A stretch of 64,000 nt of DNA from Oscillospiraceae bacterium (GCA_020025425.1 JAHHSD010000003.1:23552-87551); one strand, 5' to 3'. Counted from the stretch's first letter, positions 1 through 7,146 are shown. Numbers and translations: made by a program. Notes: generated by a model from the letters alone, not told the origin.

Positions 1-118
1 TCTTGCCGGCGGCGTTATCGCCATAGATGGATGCGGAGCGGCCGGACAGGGCCAGATCCAGGGCAGCACAGCCCTTAAAATTCCGGATGCTCATTTGCAT
101 CAACTTCATAGTTTTCAT
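1..118 (-). CDS. AAA-family ATPase of the SMC/RecF type, N-terminal 39 residues only
   Basis: Only the start of this gene is present; it runs off the left edge. The first residues contain SIRNFKG, typical of the first strand of SMC, RecF and SbcC ATPases. A Walker A-like GDNAAGK follows at residues 33-39. A ribosome binding site (gaggaggg) lies 6 bases before the ATG, and the start overlaps the stop of the upstream small gene (ATGA), so the two are translationally coupled. In related phages such an ATPase usually accompanies a nuclease or single-strand annealing protein in a recombination module, but none can be seen here. The family assignment rests on these motifs alone. Confidence 0.7.
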   Translation of the reverse strand, partial: MKTMKLMQMSIRNFKGCAALDLALSGRSASIYGDNAAGK

Positions 119-273
119 TTGGCACCCTCCTCGCAGTCATGCAGCATAGCTGAGACTGCATCTTTATAGCCTCGCCAGTAAATGGTATCGTAGGCATCGC
201 CGTTATCGATCGCTTCGGACAGCTTTGACGTAGCATAGCCAAAACGCTGGTTCATCAATTCATTCGTTTTCAT
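115..273 (-). CDS. Small hypothetical phage protein, 52 residues
   Basis: A 52-residue reading frame starting MKTNELMNQRF and ending DCEEGAK. It is preceded by a good ribosome binding site (gaaaggaa) and ends in an ATGA overlap with the ATPase gene, which is strong support for a real gene despite its size. No family is recognised. It is soluble and mixed in charge, with no membrane segment. It sits in the minus-strand early operon between the DUF2303-like gene and the ATPase. A role tied to the ATPase is possible from the coupling, but nothing in the sequence shows one. Confidence 0.6.
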   Translation of the reverse strand: MKTNELMNQRFGYATSKLSEAIDNGDAYDTIYWRGYKDAVSAMLHDCEEGAK

Positions 274-342
274 TGACAAATTCCTTTCTTCCCTCGTATA
301 ATGAGGGTGTTAGTGTTAATATGAGTGCTTGCACTGATGCCC

Positions 343-382
343 GCCGCCCTTGGTATTGCGACTACCAAAGGCGGCATTTTTT
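343..382 (+). terminator. Hairpin with T-run reading on the plus strand, inside a minus-strand operon
   Basis: GCCGCC(c)TTGGTA pairs with TACCAA(a)GGCGGC around a 7-base loop, and the T-run follows only on the plus strand. All nearby genes are on the minus strand, so this would stop antisense transcription or act as a structured spacer in the minus-strand message. A second small hairpin, CCCTC-N7-GAGGG, lies at 291-307 just before the next gene. Confidence 0.5.
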
Positions 383-389
383 ATAGACA

Positions 390-1109
390 TCACATCATCA
401 CAACCACTTTTCCGGTCTCAATCAGAGAGGACAGCTTCTCCTCAAAGTAGGCGGCCACATTTCTCTTGGCATCCATGCGCCACATACCACCGTCAGCCTC
501 AAACAGACCCACATTGCCATCCTCATCCAGGCGGAGGATAAACTCAGAAGAGGGCTGAGCAACCTCAAGGAACGTCCGGTAGGGGCACAGAGTCACCCGA
601 GGCTTGACCGTAACCATCTGCTTCAGAGAAATACCGGTGCGTGCTTCAACCTGCTGGCTGACGCCATTGTCCATGGTGGTCACGCCATTTTCCTTATTGA
701 TGCTGGAGAGCAGGGTGAGCAGGTAGTCTACATCCTCGCTGGGAGCAAACTTGGACCGCAGCTCAATGATGGCATTCTGCGCCTCTCGGAATCCCTCCCG
801 GAAGTCCGGCACATCACAGGTGGCCTCATAAAGGCTGTTGCGGGCCAGACAACCATCGTAGGAGGTAAACACAGATACCTTTCTGGCACCCTCCACACGG
901 ATAAACACGGGCAGCATACCCTCCATTGTGTCGATCTCCTTGCTGATAAGCTTCACGATGCTGTCAAGGCCGGTGACGCTGATCTGATTGGGACGATTGA
1001 TATGAGGTCTGATGCGGACCAGATCATGGTCGGAATAAGTATCCCCGTAGATCTCATAGGTCTTGTTTTCCTTCAGACCTACCAGATAGCTCAATGCTTC
1101 TTTGATCAT
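390..1109 (-). CDS. Phage protein resembling the DUF2303 (YfdQ) family
   Basis: A 239-residue protein of unknown biochemical role from the phage early region. The C-terminal part, with PRVTLCPYRTFLEVAQP and later FEADGGMWRMDA, resembles the end of the DUF2303/YfdQ family as I remember it; this was not checked by a search. The frame is open six codons further upstream, but aaaggag stands 8 bases before the ATG at 1109 and too close to the other ATGs, so the shorter form MIKEALSYL is preferred. It follows the replication-terminator-like gene closely, as expected for one early operon. No membrane segment or catalytic motif is evident. Confidence 0.6.
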   Translation of the reverse strand: MIKEALSYLVGLKENKTYEIYGDTYSDHDLVRIRPHINRPNQISVTGLDSIVKLISKEIDTMEGMLPVFIRVEGARKVSVFTSYDGCLARNSLYEATCDVPDFREGFREAQNAIIELRSKFAPSEDVDYLLTLLSSINKENGVTTMDNGVSQQVEARTGISLKQMVTVKPRVTLCPYRTFLEVAQPSSEFILRLDEDGNVGLFEADGGMWRMDAKRNVAAYFEEKLSSLIETGKVVVMM

Positions 1110-1126
1110 GTTCATTTCTCCTTTCA

Positions 1127-1498
1127 TTACGCCTGCTTAAAATTCAGGATCTTGGGCTCAGACTGCTGGGCGCCCTCCATGGACATCTGCCCGGGGACCT
1201 GTGGAACCATCTCCGCTACCACCATCTCACCGGTGCCGGGCTGATTGGTGATATAAAGACTAGTGGTTACGGGGTCAGTGGCCACCAGGGTGGACTTTGC
1301 GGTGGTCTGTACGTTGATGCTGCTGCGGTCTGCGCTGGGGATCAGCTCAAGGGTCACGGTAATCTTTCGCTTTCCGGTAGCTTTGGTGTTGATGTCAAGG
1401 ATGTTATTGATTACCTTGCCCATCTCATAGTCCACCCGCTCCAGAATCGCACCTCTGGACATCTCCAGAATGCTGGTTTTATCAAGCGTTTCGCTCAT
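1127..1498 (-). CDS. Replication-terminator-like phage protein
   Basis: A 123-residue protein that resembles the small Firmicutes phage proteins annotated as replication terminator protein. Features are an N-terminal helix (EMSRGAILERVDYEMGKVINNI), a beta-rich middle (KRKITVTLELIPS) and a flexible, Gln- and Pro-rich tail. That name is a carry-over annotation; the function of this group is not established. It has a clear aggaggg ribosome binding site 8 bases before the ATG. Its stop almost touches the frame of the next gene, so it is part of one polycistronic early message. Its start overlaps the end of the upstream 83-codon frame by 17 bases. Confidence 0.6.
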   Translation of the reverse strand: MSETLDKTSILEMSRGAILERVDYEMGKVINNILDINTKATGKRKITVTLELIPSADRSSINVQTTAKSTLVATDPVTTSLYITNQPGTGEMVVAEMVPQVPGQMSMEGAQQSEPKILNFKQA

Positions 1499-1733
1499 GT
1501 TGATTTTCCCTCCTATCTAATCTCAAAATCTGTGCATCCAGAATGGAATCCCACGCACATTTCCAACGCTCTGCTGCACAGAGAATGGCTGAAAACTTGG
1601 ACGCTGCTGGCACTACCACACTGCCGTGTTTTGGGTGAATTACCTCCGCTTTGCCAGGAAAGTTCCACCGGTAAATCCTGGCGCGGATTTTTGCTTGTGT
1701 ATCCACGGCGAAGAAATCAGTGTGCCATTCCAA
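1482..1733 (-). CDS. Small hypothetical phage protein with a TTG start
   Basis: An 83-residue frame filling the gap between two well-supported genes. The only early start codon is TTG, which overlaps the end of the upstream gene by 17 bases, so translation would depend on coupling; no good ribosome binding site is visible. The sequence is basic, with a central HPKHGSVVVPAASKF and a C-terminal helix around ERWKCAWDSILDAQ. No family is recognised. The gap-filling position and in-phase overlaps argue for a gene. The rare start and missing Shine-Dalgarno sequence argue for caution. Confidence 0.4.
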   Translation of the reverse strand: MEWHTDFFAVDTQAKIRARIYRWNFPGKAEVIHPKHGSVVVPAASKFSAILCAAERWKCAWDSILDAQILRLDRRENQHERNA

Positions 1734-1902
1734 CCAGCACTATGGTACACAGCGCCCAGATGAAGAACGCCAGGGAGAATCTGAACAGGCAGAATACAAA
1801 TCGATTGGCCCGGTCCAGTCTCCGCTTCTGACGGCGCATGACCCGATTGTGGTACGAAACAGGGTCATGGCAGGCCGTAGGGTTCACATAAGTTTCATTC
1901 AT
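1717..1902 (-). CDS. Small single-pass membrane protein of the phage early region
   Basis: A 61-residue protein starting MNETYVNPTACHD. It has a very basic stretch (residues about 25-36, RVMRRQKRRLDR) followed by one hydrophobic helix (about 38-60) that ends the protein. This predicts a single-pass membrane protein with its charged N-terminus in the cytoplasm. aaaggag lies 8 bases before the ATG, which favours this start over the longer open frame. Its role is unknown. Small basic membrane proteins in early phage operons are sometimes exclusion or host-takeover factors, but nothing here shows that. Confidence 0.65.
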   Translation of the reverse strand: MNETYVNPTACHDPVSYHNRVMRRQKRRLDRANRFVFCLFRFSLAFFIWALCTIVLVGMAH

Positions 1903-1916
1903 GGGTATGTCTCCTT

Positions 1917-2075
1917 TCACATTTCTCGCTCCACCCGATACAGCCGGTTTTTCTGGAGGAAATACAATCCACCCACATTCAGCCGCACTGGAGTGATGTA
2001 AGTGCTTGTACGTTTTGCGGGCTGGACAATATTGCCCCACTCGTCTATGTGGACGCGCCTGATTTTGTAGACCAT
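1917..2075 (-). CDS. Small hypothetical phage protein, 52 residues
   Basis: A short frame beginning MVYKIRRVHIDEWGN and ending LYRVEREM, with an acggaggg ribosome binding site 7 bases before the ATG. It lies in a different frame from its neighbours and fills the gap between the 55-residue HTH gene and the membrane protein gene. The sequence is basic and beta-rich, compatible with a small nucleic-acid-binding fold, but no motif is recognised. Spacing, ribosome binding site and gap filling support it as a gene. Confidence 0.6.
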   Translation of the reverse strand: MVYKIRRVHIDEWGNIVQPAKRTSTYITPVRLNVGGLYFLQKNRLYRVEREM

Positions 2076-2090
2076 AAACTTTCCCTCCGT

Positions 2091-2258
2091 TCATTCTGAA
2101 TAGAACCGCTCCATTAGGTACGACTCAGGGACCTTGCCGCGGATCACAAGGAATCCCCTGCTGACAAGCTCATCATTCAGCTGGCGAATCACGGCATAGG
2201 CCTTGGAATGCTTAACACCCAGAATCGCCCCTACCTCCTCAACGCCTAACAGTTTCAT
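2091..2258 (-). CDS. Small helix-turn-helix protein, excisionase or early-regulator type
   Basis: A 55-residue protein beginning MKLLGVEEVGAILGVKHSKAY. The pattern is that of a winged helix-turn-helix DNA-binding unit: VEEVGAIL forms the first helix, VKHSKAYAVIRQLN the recognition helix, and a short wing (FLVIRGKVPES) follows. Such proteins act as excisionases or small regulators in phages and integrative elements. It starts behind an agaaaggcgg site and ends a few bases before the next gene. Because the integrase is more than 3 kb away on the other strand, an excisionase role is only one possibility. Confidence 0.65.
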   Translation of the reverse strand: MKLLGVEEVGAILGVKHSKAYAVIRQLNDELVSRGFLVIRGKVPESYLMERFYSE

Positions 2259-2294
2259 ATTGAATTTGCCGCCTTTCTTCTTGTTTGGCCAGCT

Positions 2295-3038
2295 CTATTT
2301 CATCTGATCCATAACCGCCTGAATCCCCTTGGCTGTCAAAATCTCATGGATGCGCAGCCGGCCCTTTTGTGTCCAATAGGTCATCATGCGGGTACCGGGA
2401 TGGCCGTCCGAATGGATAATGTTGATGGTTTTGGACTTGGTGTAGCCCTGCCCCATGTGCTTGCGGTAAAGGATCCACTGGCCGTTGACGCTGTACTGCA
2501 AGCCTGCCTCATGAAGAATCTTGTTTAACCGCCGGGCACTCAAGCCATAATCCGCGGCGATCTGGCTAGTGGCGATTACCTCATTGCAGGACAAGATCTG
2601 ATCTACATATTGCCGCACTGGCTCAAAGTCTTGGATCAGTTGACGCTGGGCTTCATTTTCAGCCCGTAGCTGCATAATCTCACGGTCGGCCAGCTTTAGC
2701 GCACGGGCCATTATCTGCTCCGGACTGTTCCATGCCTTTTCAAGCTGGATGAAATACTGTCGAGCCTGCTTGCCTCTTTCCGTTCGCTGGAGCATGCAGA
2801 TTTCTTTCGCCATGTCAATAGAGATGGCGTGGTCGGTGGCTGGACGGCCACCAGTGGAGTTATGGACATTTTTGTCCAAAACCTCTATGTAGTCGTTTCT
2901 GAGACTAAACCCATACTCAGCCATGCGGTCGAACCATTTCTTATAGGGGGTCTGAACCTCCAAAAACTCATGAAGTTCTCGACCACTAACTGCGGGGCGG
3001 GCTGGGTCATCATAGTTAATCTTGATTAAATCGCTCAT
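2295..3038 (-). CDS. Phage antirepressor with AntA/AntB and KilAC domains
   Basis: A 247-residue two-domain protein. The N-terminal part (about 10-110) has the AntA/AntB pattern: SGRELHEFLEV, TPYKKWFDRMAEYGF, GGRPATDHAISIDMAKEI and GKQARQYFIQLE. The C-terminal part (about 130-245) has the KilAC pattern around YVDQILSCNEVIATSQIAADYGLSARRLNKIL. Such proteins inactivate phage repressors or act as early regulators. A GTG in frame at 3053 overlaps the stop of the upstream gene, but gaaggg(ag) sits correctly before the ATG at 3038, which is preferred. It follows the Cro-like gene directly, the classic arrangement in Firmicutes phages. Confidence 0.88.
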   Translation of the reverse strand: MSDLIKINYDDPARPAVSGRELHEFLEVQTPYKKWFDRMAEYGFSLRNDYIEVLDKNVHNSTGGRPATDHAISIDMAKEICMLQRTERGKQARQYFIQLEKAWNSPEQIMARALKLADREIMQLRAENEAQRQLIQDFEPVRQYVDQILSCNEVIATSQIAADYGLSARRLNKILHEAGLQYSVNGQWILYRKHMGQGYTKSKTINIIHSDGHPGTRMMTYWTQKGRLRIHEILTAKGIQAVMDQMK

Positions 3039-3049
3039 ATGTACTCCCT

Positions 3050-3346
3050 TCACTGCGCTTTCACTACACCCATGTAGGCCATAGCTAATTGTTTCTTATC
3101 TTCTGGCAGTTCATCGAACTGTTTGGCATACTGTTGCGCAGATACAGACAAACTGTAAACGCCTCGGTCAAGCAGATAGTCAATGGATACATTGAAGTAA
3201 TTTGCAACCTTTGTCAGACTATCTACATTTGGAGAAACATTTTCCCATCGACGAATGGTTGCATTTGCCAGCCCACATTCGCGTTCAACTTTTGATATAT
3301 TAGTTTTATTATCTGCACATAACTTCTGAATCTTTGAAAATAGCAT
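3050..3346 (-). CDS. Cro-like XRE-family transcriptional regulator
   Basis: A 98-residue protein with an N-terminal XRE helix-turn-helix (about 5-60: CADNKTNISKVERECGLANATIRRWENVSPNVDSLTKVANYFNVSIDYLLDR) and a short C-terminal helix. It is the first gene of the minus-strand early operon and so corresponds to a Cro-type lytic regulator. The ATG follows an excellent aggaggtga. It resembles the plus-strand repressor closely in its HTH, so the two probably read overlapping operators in the region between them. Confidence 0.85.
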   Translation of the reverse strand: MLFSKIQKLCADNKTNISKVERECGLANATIRRWENVSPNVDSLTKVANYFNVSIDYLLDRGVYSLSVSAQQYAKQFDELPEDKKQLAMAYMGVVKAQ

Positions 3347-3373
3347 TTTTTCACCTCCTATGGGCTTTCGGTG

Positions 3374-3402
3374 TTGACAATTCTTAGATTATATGCTATT
3401 CT
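3374..3402 (+). promoter_or_regulatory. Candidate promoter for the lysogeny operon
   Basis: TTGACA (3374-3379), a 17-base spacer and TATTCT (3397-3402) with the extended TGC just before the -10. It reads toward the repressor gene 165 bases away, so the repressor message would have a long leader that crosses the opposing promoter. ATTCTTAG and CTATTCT motifs recur here and near 3452-3464, and may be operator half-sites. Confidence 0.6.
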
Positions 3403-3490
3403 CTAGGCAAGAAAAGCCCTTTGAGTAGCAAATACCCCGATTGCCATTCGCCTCTATTCTTAGCTAATTGCCAAACTAGCTTACAAGCGA

Positions 3491-3519
3491 ATAATAGCAT
3501 CGTGTTTCGTATTTGTCAA
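3491..3519 (-). promoter_or_regulatory. Candidate promoter for the phage early operon
   Basis: On the minus strand TTGACA (3519-3514), a 17-base spacer and TATTAT (3496-3491) with extended TGC. It reads toward the Cro-like gene 145 bases away. The TGCTATT at its -10 is shared with the opposing promoter, which suggests that both -10 regions overlap operator sites. Confidence 0.6.
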
Positions 3520-3566
3520 TAGCTTTTCTGCGAATATTTATGTTTTATTTTATGAGGTGATTCGCA

Positions 3567-3899
3567 ATGACGCTATTGGATCGCATTAAACACCTGTGTG
3601 ACATTAAAGGAGAAACGCTGGCTTCTTTAGAAAGGAAAATGGATTTTGGGAATGGGACTATTCGCCGCTGGGGAGATACTACACCCTCCGGAGATAAGCT
3701 TGCTAAAGTAGCCGATTTTTTCCATGTCTCTGTCGATTATCTACTAGGTCGAGAAAATAATCAGGAGATACCGGTTAATGATGATCCAGATGACAATTTT
3801 ACAATCTTAAGCAGAAATGCAAAAAAACTGTCCCCAGAAGATCGGAAACAGCTTTTAGACATTGCTCGTGTTATGTTCAAGGAGGAGTTTAAAGATTGA
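3567..3899 (+). CDS. XRE-family immunity repressor
   Basis: A 110-residue protein. The N-terminal XRE domain (about 4-62) reads DIKGETLASLERKMDFGNGTIRRWGDTTPSGDKLAKVADFFHVSVDYLLG. A linker and a C-terminal helical tail (LSPEDRKQLLDIARVMF) follow. It is the likely CI-type repressor that keeps the element silent. The ATG follows gaggtga. It overlaps the next gene, an ImmA-type protease, as in ICEBs1 where ImmA cleaves the ImmR repressor to induce the element. The same repressor-protease pairing here suggests proteolytic induction. Confidence 0.85.
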   Translation: MTLLDRIKHLCDIKGETLASLERKMDFGNGTIRRWGDTTPSGDKLAKVADFFHVSVDYLLGRENNQEIPVNDDPDDNFTILSRNAKKLSPEDRKQLLDIARVMFKEEFKD

Positions 3900-4483
3900 G
3901 CCCTGACTATAAAAAGGCAACCAATGCCGCATATAGAGTACTGGCAAAGAAATCTGCTTTTTCTATCCCAACAAATGTATTTGCAGTTGTTGAGGAACTC
4001 TTACCCAACTGCAAATTACTTACATATAGCCAAGCGTGTTACCTATATAGATACCCTAAGCATGTACTGCTTTGTGTTAGTGAATATGGTTTTTCTATAG
4101 TACGTGGAGATAAGAGAATCATCCTTTATAATGAAGCCATGCCTATTGGATGTATCCGCTTTACAATAGCCCATGAGATTGGCCATAATGTGTTGGGGCA
4201 TCGTTCCGAAAAAGATGAATGTGCGGAAAAAGAAGCAAATTGTTTCGCACGAAATTTGCTATGTCCTGTTCCTGTTTCGTGCAGAATCAGCTCTGCATCT
4301 CCCAAAGATTATTCCAACATGTTTAATATCACTGTAAAAATGGCAGAAGTTGCTGTGGAGAAACATTTTGTTGATAAATACAACATAAGTGAGGATCTCT
4401 TTTCTCGTATTTCTGATATGTATACTGCATTTGTGTTTGGGTTCCCTAGCATTCATGAGTATTATCAAGCCTTTGCTTCATAA
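3896..4483 (+). CDS. ImmA/IrrE-family metallopeptidase
   Basis: A 195-residue zinc protease. The catalytic motif is HEIGH at residues 93-97, with a likely third ligand in EKEAN (Glu113), matching the ImmA/IrrE family. In ICEBs1 the homologue cleaves the element's repressor after DNA damage or a cell-density signal. The start is a TTG that overlaps the repressor stop (TTGA), placed correctly behind ggaggag, so the two are translationally coupled and made in a fixed ratio. The substrate is inferred to be the neighbouring repressor. Confidence 0.85.
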   Translation: MSPDYKKATNAAYRVLAKKSAFSIPTNVFAVVEELLPNCKLLTYSQACYLYRYPKHVLLCVSEYGFSIVRGDKRIILYNEAMPIGCIRFTIAHEIGHNVLGHRSEKDECAEKEANCFARNLLCPVPVSCRISSASPKDYSNMFNITVKMAEVAVEKHFVDKYNISEDLFSRISDMYTAFVFGFPSIHEYYQAFAS

Positions 4484-4518
4484 GTACTGCAATATATTCA
4501 AATAAGGAGGAGCATGTT

Positions 4519-5784
4519 ATGTCATTATTTGGCCGGAAAGAAAGAGACGAAATTGAACGTTTAAGAGCTCAATTAACTCCTGAACAGCAAGAAATAGAAA
4601 TGCTATCTGAAAAAATATCTAGCTCAAGGTCCGAATTGGATGCGCTCAAGCAGCAGATTGAATCAGCAAAGATAGAACTTACCAACACAATAAATGACCT
4701 CAATATTGCAAAACAAGATATTATAGAGACAAACGAAGCAGTTCTGTTACAGTCATTTGGTATGTATGTTCCGCATTATTCTTATAGTACAACTGACGAA
4801 TACAAAGATAAAATTGCAGAAGTCCGCACACAGCAAAAAGAGTTAATAAAAGAGGACCGAGCTGTTGCTGGCAATAATGATTGGACTGTAAACGGCAGTA
4901 CATCTAAGGGTAAAAAAATGGTCAAAGACATGAAAAAGCTTTTACTGCGTGCATTTAATGCTGAGTGTGATGATGCAATTGAACATGTGCGTTTTAATAA
5001 TATTGAGGCATGCGAGAAAAAGATTCAGGCTTCTGCCGATGCGATTTCTAAACTCGGAACTATAATGACTATTTCCATACGCCAACATTATGTGGATCTG
5101 AAACTAAATGAGCTCAGACTGGTTCATGAGTATCAGGTTAAAAAGCAGGATGAGAAAGAGGAGGCGAAGGAACTCCGGGCCCGTCAGCGAGAAGAAGCTC
5201 GGGTACAAAAAGAACTGGAAGAGAGCAAAAGAAAGCTTGAAAAAGAGCAATCCCATTACTCGAACGAATTGGAGCATCTGGATGCTCAGATTGCTGCTGC
5301 AAAAACCGATGACGCAAGAATCGCACTTGAAGAAAAAAGAAATGCAATAGTGGCTCGACTCGGGGACATCCATAAGCAAATTGAAGATGTTGACTATAGG
5401 GTTGCAAACCAGCGTGCAGGCTATGTCTATATCATTTCAAATATCGGTGCGTTTGGAGAGAATATCTATAAGATTGGCATGACCCGCCGTTTAGATCCCA
5501 TGGAACGAGTTGATGAGCTGGGAGACGCATCAGTTCCCTTCAATTTTGACGTACATGCAATGATATTCACAGATGATGCTCCTGGCCTTGAATCTGCATT
5601 GCATAGCGCCTTTGAAAATCGCAAGTTGAATTTTATCAACAAAAGACGAGAATTCTTCGCTGTCAGCTTGGATGAAATAAAGCAGGTAGTCTACCAAAAT
5701 TATGATAAAACAGTTGAGTTTGTTGATGTGGCACCTGCGGAGCAATATCGTCAAAGTCTTCTGTTAAAGTCATCCAATTCTTAA
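4519..5784 (+). CDS. DUF4041 protein with C-terminal T5orf172 (GIY-YIG-like) domain
   Basis: A 421-residue protein with three parts. An N-terminal coiled coil (about 8-70) is rich in Glu, Lys and Gln. The middle (about 110-215) fits DUF4041, followed by a second long coiled coil (about 210-300). The C-terminus (about 302-390: GYVYIISNIGAFGENIYKIGMTRR, later LHSAFENRKLNFINKRREFF) is the T5orf172/MUG113 branch of the GIY-YIG nuclease fold. It has its own aataaggagg site and lies between the ImmA protease and the integrase, so it is expressed in the lysogen. The position suggests a lysogenic-conversion or exclusion function, but this is inference; it could also act on the element's own DNA. Confidence 0.75.
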   Translation: MSLFGRKERDEIERLRAQLTPEQQEIEMLSEKISSSRSELDALKQQIESAKIELTNTINDLNIAKQDIIETNEAVLLQSFGMYVPHYSYSTTDEYKDKIAEVRTQQKELIKEDRAVAGNNDWTVNGSTSKGKKMVKDMKKLLLRAFNAECDDAIEHVRFNNIEACEKKIQASADAISKLGTIMTISIRQHYVDLKLNELRLVHEYQVKKQDEKEEAKELRARQREEARVQKELEESKRKLEKEQSHYSNELEHLDAQIAAAKTDDARIALEEKRNAIVARLGDIHKQIEDVDYRVANQRAGYVYIISNIGAFGENIYKIGMTRRLDPMERVDELGDASVPFNFDVHAMIFTDDAPGLESALHSAFENRKLNFINKRREFFAVSLDEIKQVVYQNYDKTVEFVDVAPAEQYRQSLLLKSSNS

Positions 5785-5794
5785 ATAAAAACGC

Positions 5795-5880
5795 CCCAGA
5801 TGTTATCAGCATCGGAGGCGTGGGTGGCCCAGGTGTTACCAGCACCATAGGCCGATCGCAAAAACCAAGTTATCACCAAG
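5795..5880 (+). repeat. Three short direct repeats in the integrase leader
   Basis: The core TTA(T/C)CA with similar flanks occurs at 5803, 5836 and 5870, that is at 33- and 34-base steps. The first two copies share about 17 of 19 bases. Evenly phased sites next to int fit arm-type binding sites for integrase or excisionase, or an RNA leader of the integrase message. An ACGCC/GGCGT pairing is also possible around the first copy. Confidence 0.5.
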
Positions 5881-5944
5881 GCACTTTTGCGCCCTTTTAT
5901 CATATCATATTGGGGCCGCAGGTGCAAGAAAAGGAGGCTCTAAA

Positions 5945-7060
5945 ATGTCAGTTGCGAAAATGAAAGACGGAAAGCGCTGGTATGTATTTGTGCGATGGAA
6001 GGATTTTACCGGAGAAACCCATCAGCACAAGAAGGAAGGTTTTGAGCGAAAAGCTGATGCAAAAGCGTATGAGACCGAATATCTGGCCAAGCATGCCGGC
6101 AGCACCGATATGACCGTACAGTCTCTCTTTGAATTATATATTGCGGACTGTCAGGCAAGGCTTCGTGCAACGACAGTAAAAAGTAAGACGTTCTTGTTTG
6201 AGCGGCTGATACTCCCCTACCTCGGTAATCTTCAAATCTCAAAGATCGCCTCGGCCGACATCAGAAACTGGCAAAACACAATTATGACCCGAAAGACAAG
6301 CACTGGAAAAGCTTATGCACCTACCTATCTTAAAACGGCAAATAATCAAATCTCAGCTCTCTTCAATTTTGGAGTCAAGTATTATGGCGTGAAATCTAAT
6401 CCCTGCCAGGTTGTCGGATCAATGGGCCGGAAAAACGCAGATGCCATGAAATTCTGGACTGTGGATGAGTTTAATCGTTTTATTGCCTCGATGACAAATA
6501 GACCTCGTTCCCTGGTCATGATCTCCATCTTGTTTTGGACAGGTATGCGAAAGGGTGAGATGCTGGCCCTCACACCCGCCGACTTTAATTTTGATGTTCC
6601 GTCGGTAAGCATCACTAAAAGCTACACTGTACAGACAGGTACGCCTTTAATCCTACCGCCTAAAACACCTAAGAGTATCCGCACGATACTGATTCCTCAA
6701 AAGCTGGCCGACATGGTCCAGGGCTATATCAAAACCATTTATGGCATTGAGCCAAACGATCGCATATTCGAAAATGTAGGAAAACCATTTCTCTCACGGG
6801 AAATTGACCGCGGCTGTGCAGAGACTGGTGTGAAGCGAATCCGGGTGCATGATCTCCGGCACTCCCACGCCTCCCTCCTGATTGAACTGGGGTACTCCCC
6901 CCTGCTGATCGCTGAGCGCCTGGGCCATGAAAATATCGAAACAACGCTACGCACCTACTCTCATTTATACCCGAATAAGCAGAGTGAATTGGTGGAGCAC
7001 CTGAACTCCATCCAGAACTGCTACGATTTTGCTACGCATGATTTCGTCGTAACTAAATAA
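5945..7060 (+). CDS. int: Tyrosine recombinase (site-specific integrase)
   Basis: A 371-residue phage-type integrase. An N-terminal arm-binding domain (about 1-50) and a SAM-like core-binding domain (about 55-155) precede the catalytic domain. Catalytic residues are visible as Arg202 (TGMRKGE), His302 and Arg305 (HDLRHSH), His328 (LGHENIETT) and the nucleophile Tyr338 (TYSHLY). The enzyme integrates and excises the element. The ATG follows aaggagg at 7 bases. It is the last element gene before host DNA, so the attachment site should lie just downstream or beside the gene. All key residues are intact. Confidence 0.95.
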   Translation: MSVAKMKDGKRWYVFVRWKDFTGETHQHKKEGFERKADAKAYETEYLAKHAGSTDMTVQSLFELYIADCQARLRATTVKSKTFLFERLILPYLGNLQISKIASADIRNWQNTIMTRKTSTGKAYAPTYLKTANNQISALFNFGVKYYGVKSNPCQVVGSMGRKNADAMKFWTVDEFNRFIASMTNRPRSLVMISILFWTGMRKGEMLALTPADFNFDVPSVSITKSYTVQTGTPLILPPKTPKSIRTILIPQKLADMVQGYIKTIYGIEPNDRIFENVGKPFLSREIDRGCAETGVKRIRVHDLRHSHASLLIELGYSPLLIAERLGHENIETTLRTYSHLYPNKQSELVEHLNSIQNCYDFATHDFVVTK

Positions 7061-7070
7061 TATAACAAAA

Positions 7071-7104
7071 ACGGCTGTAAACATCACGTCTACAGCCGTT
7101 TTAT
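7071..7104. terminator. Bidirectional terminator between int and ispH-rpsA
   Basis: ACGGCTGTA (7071-7079) pairs with TACAGCCGT (7091-7099) around 11 bases. T-runs flank it on both strands (TTTTATTG to the right, TTTTGTTAT to the left). It ends both the integrase message and the ispH-rpsA message, which converge here. Confidence 0.85.
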
Positions 7105-7146
7105 TGCTATTTATTCAGATTTTACCCTGATTAAATCGCCGTGGGC

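Larger units (their letters stand above)
1..7146. mobile_element. End of an integrated temperate phage or phage-like element, cut by the window edge
   Basis: A tyrosine integrase, a repressor/Cro pair, an antirepressor, an ImmA-type protease and a run of tiny overlapping early genes lie together, and all of the host-like genes begin after them. The layout is a phage lysogeny switch with the integrase at the outer edge. The right border should fall between the integrase stop and the ispH-rpsA stop, roughly 7,061-7,146. The attachment core cannot be defined because the other end lies outside the window. No structural, packaging or lysis genes are visible, so whether the element is a complete phage is unknown. 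Confidence 0.85.
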
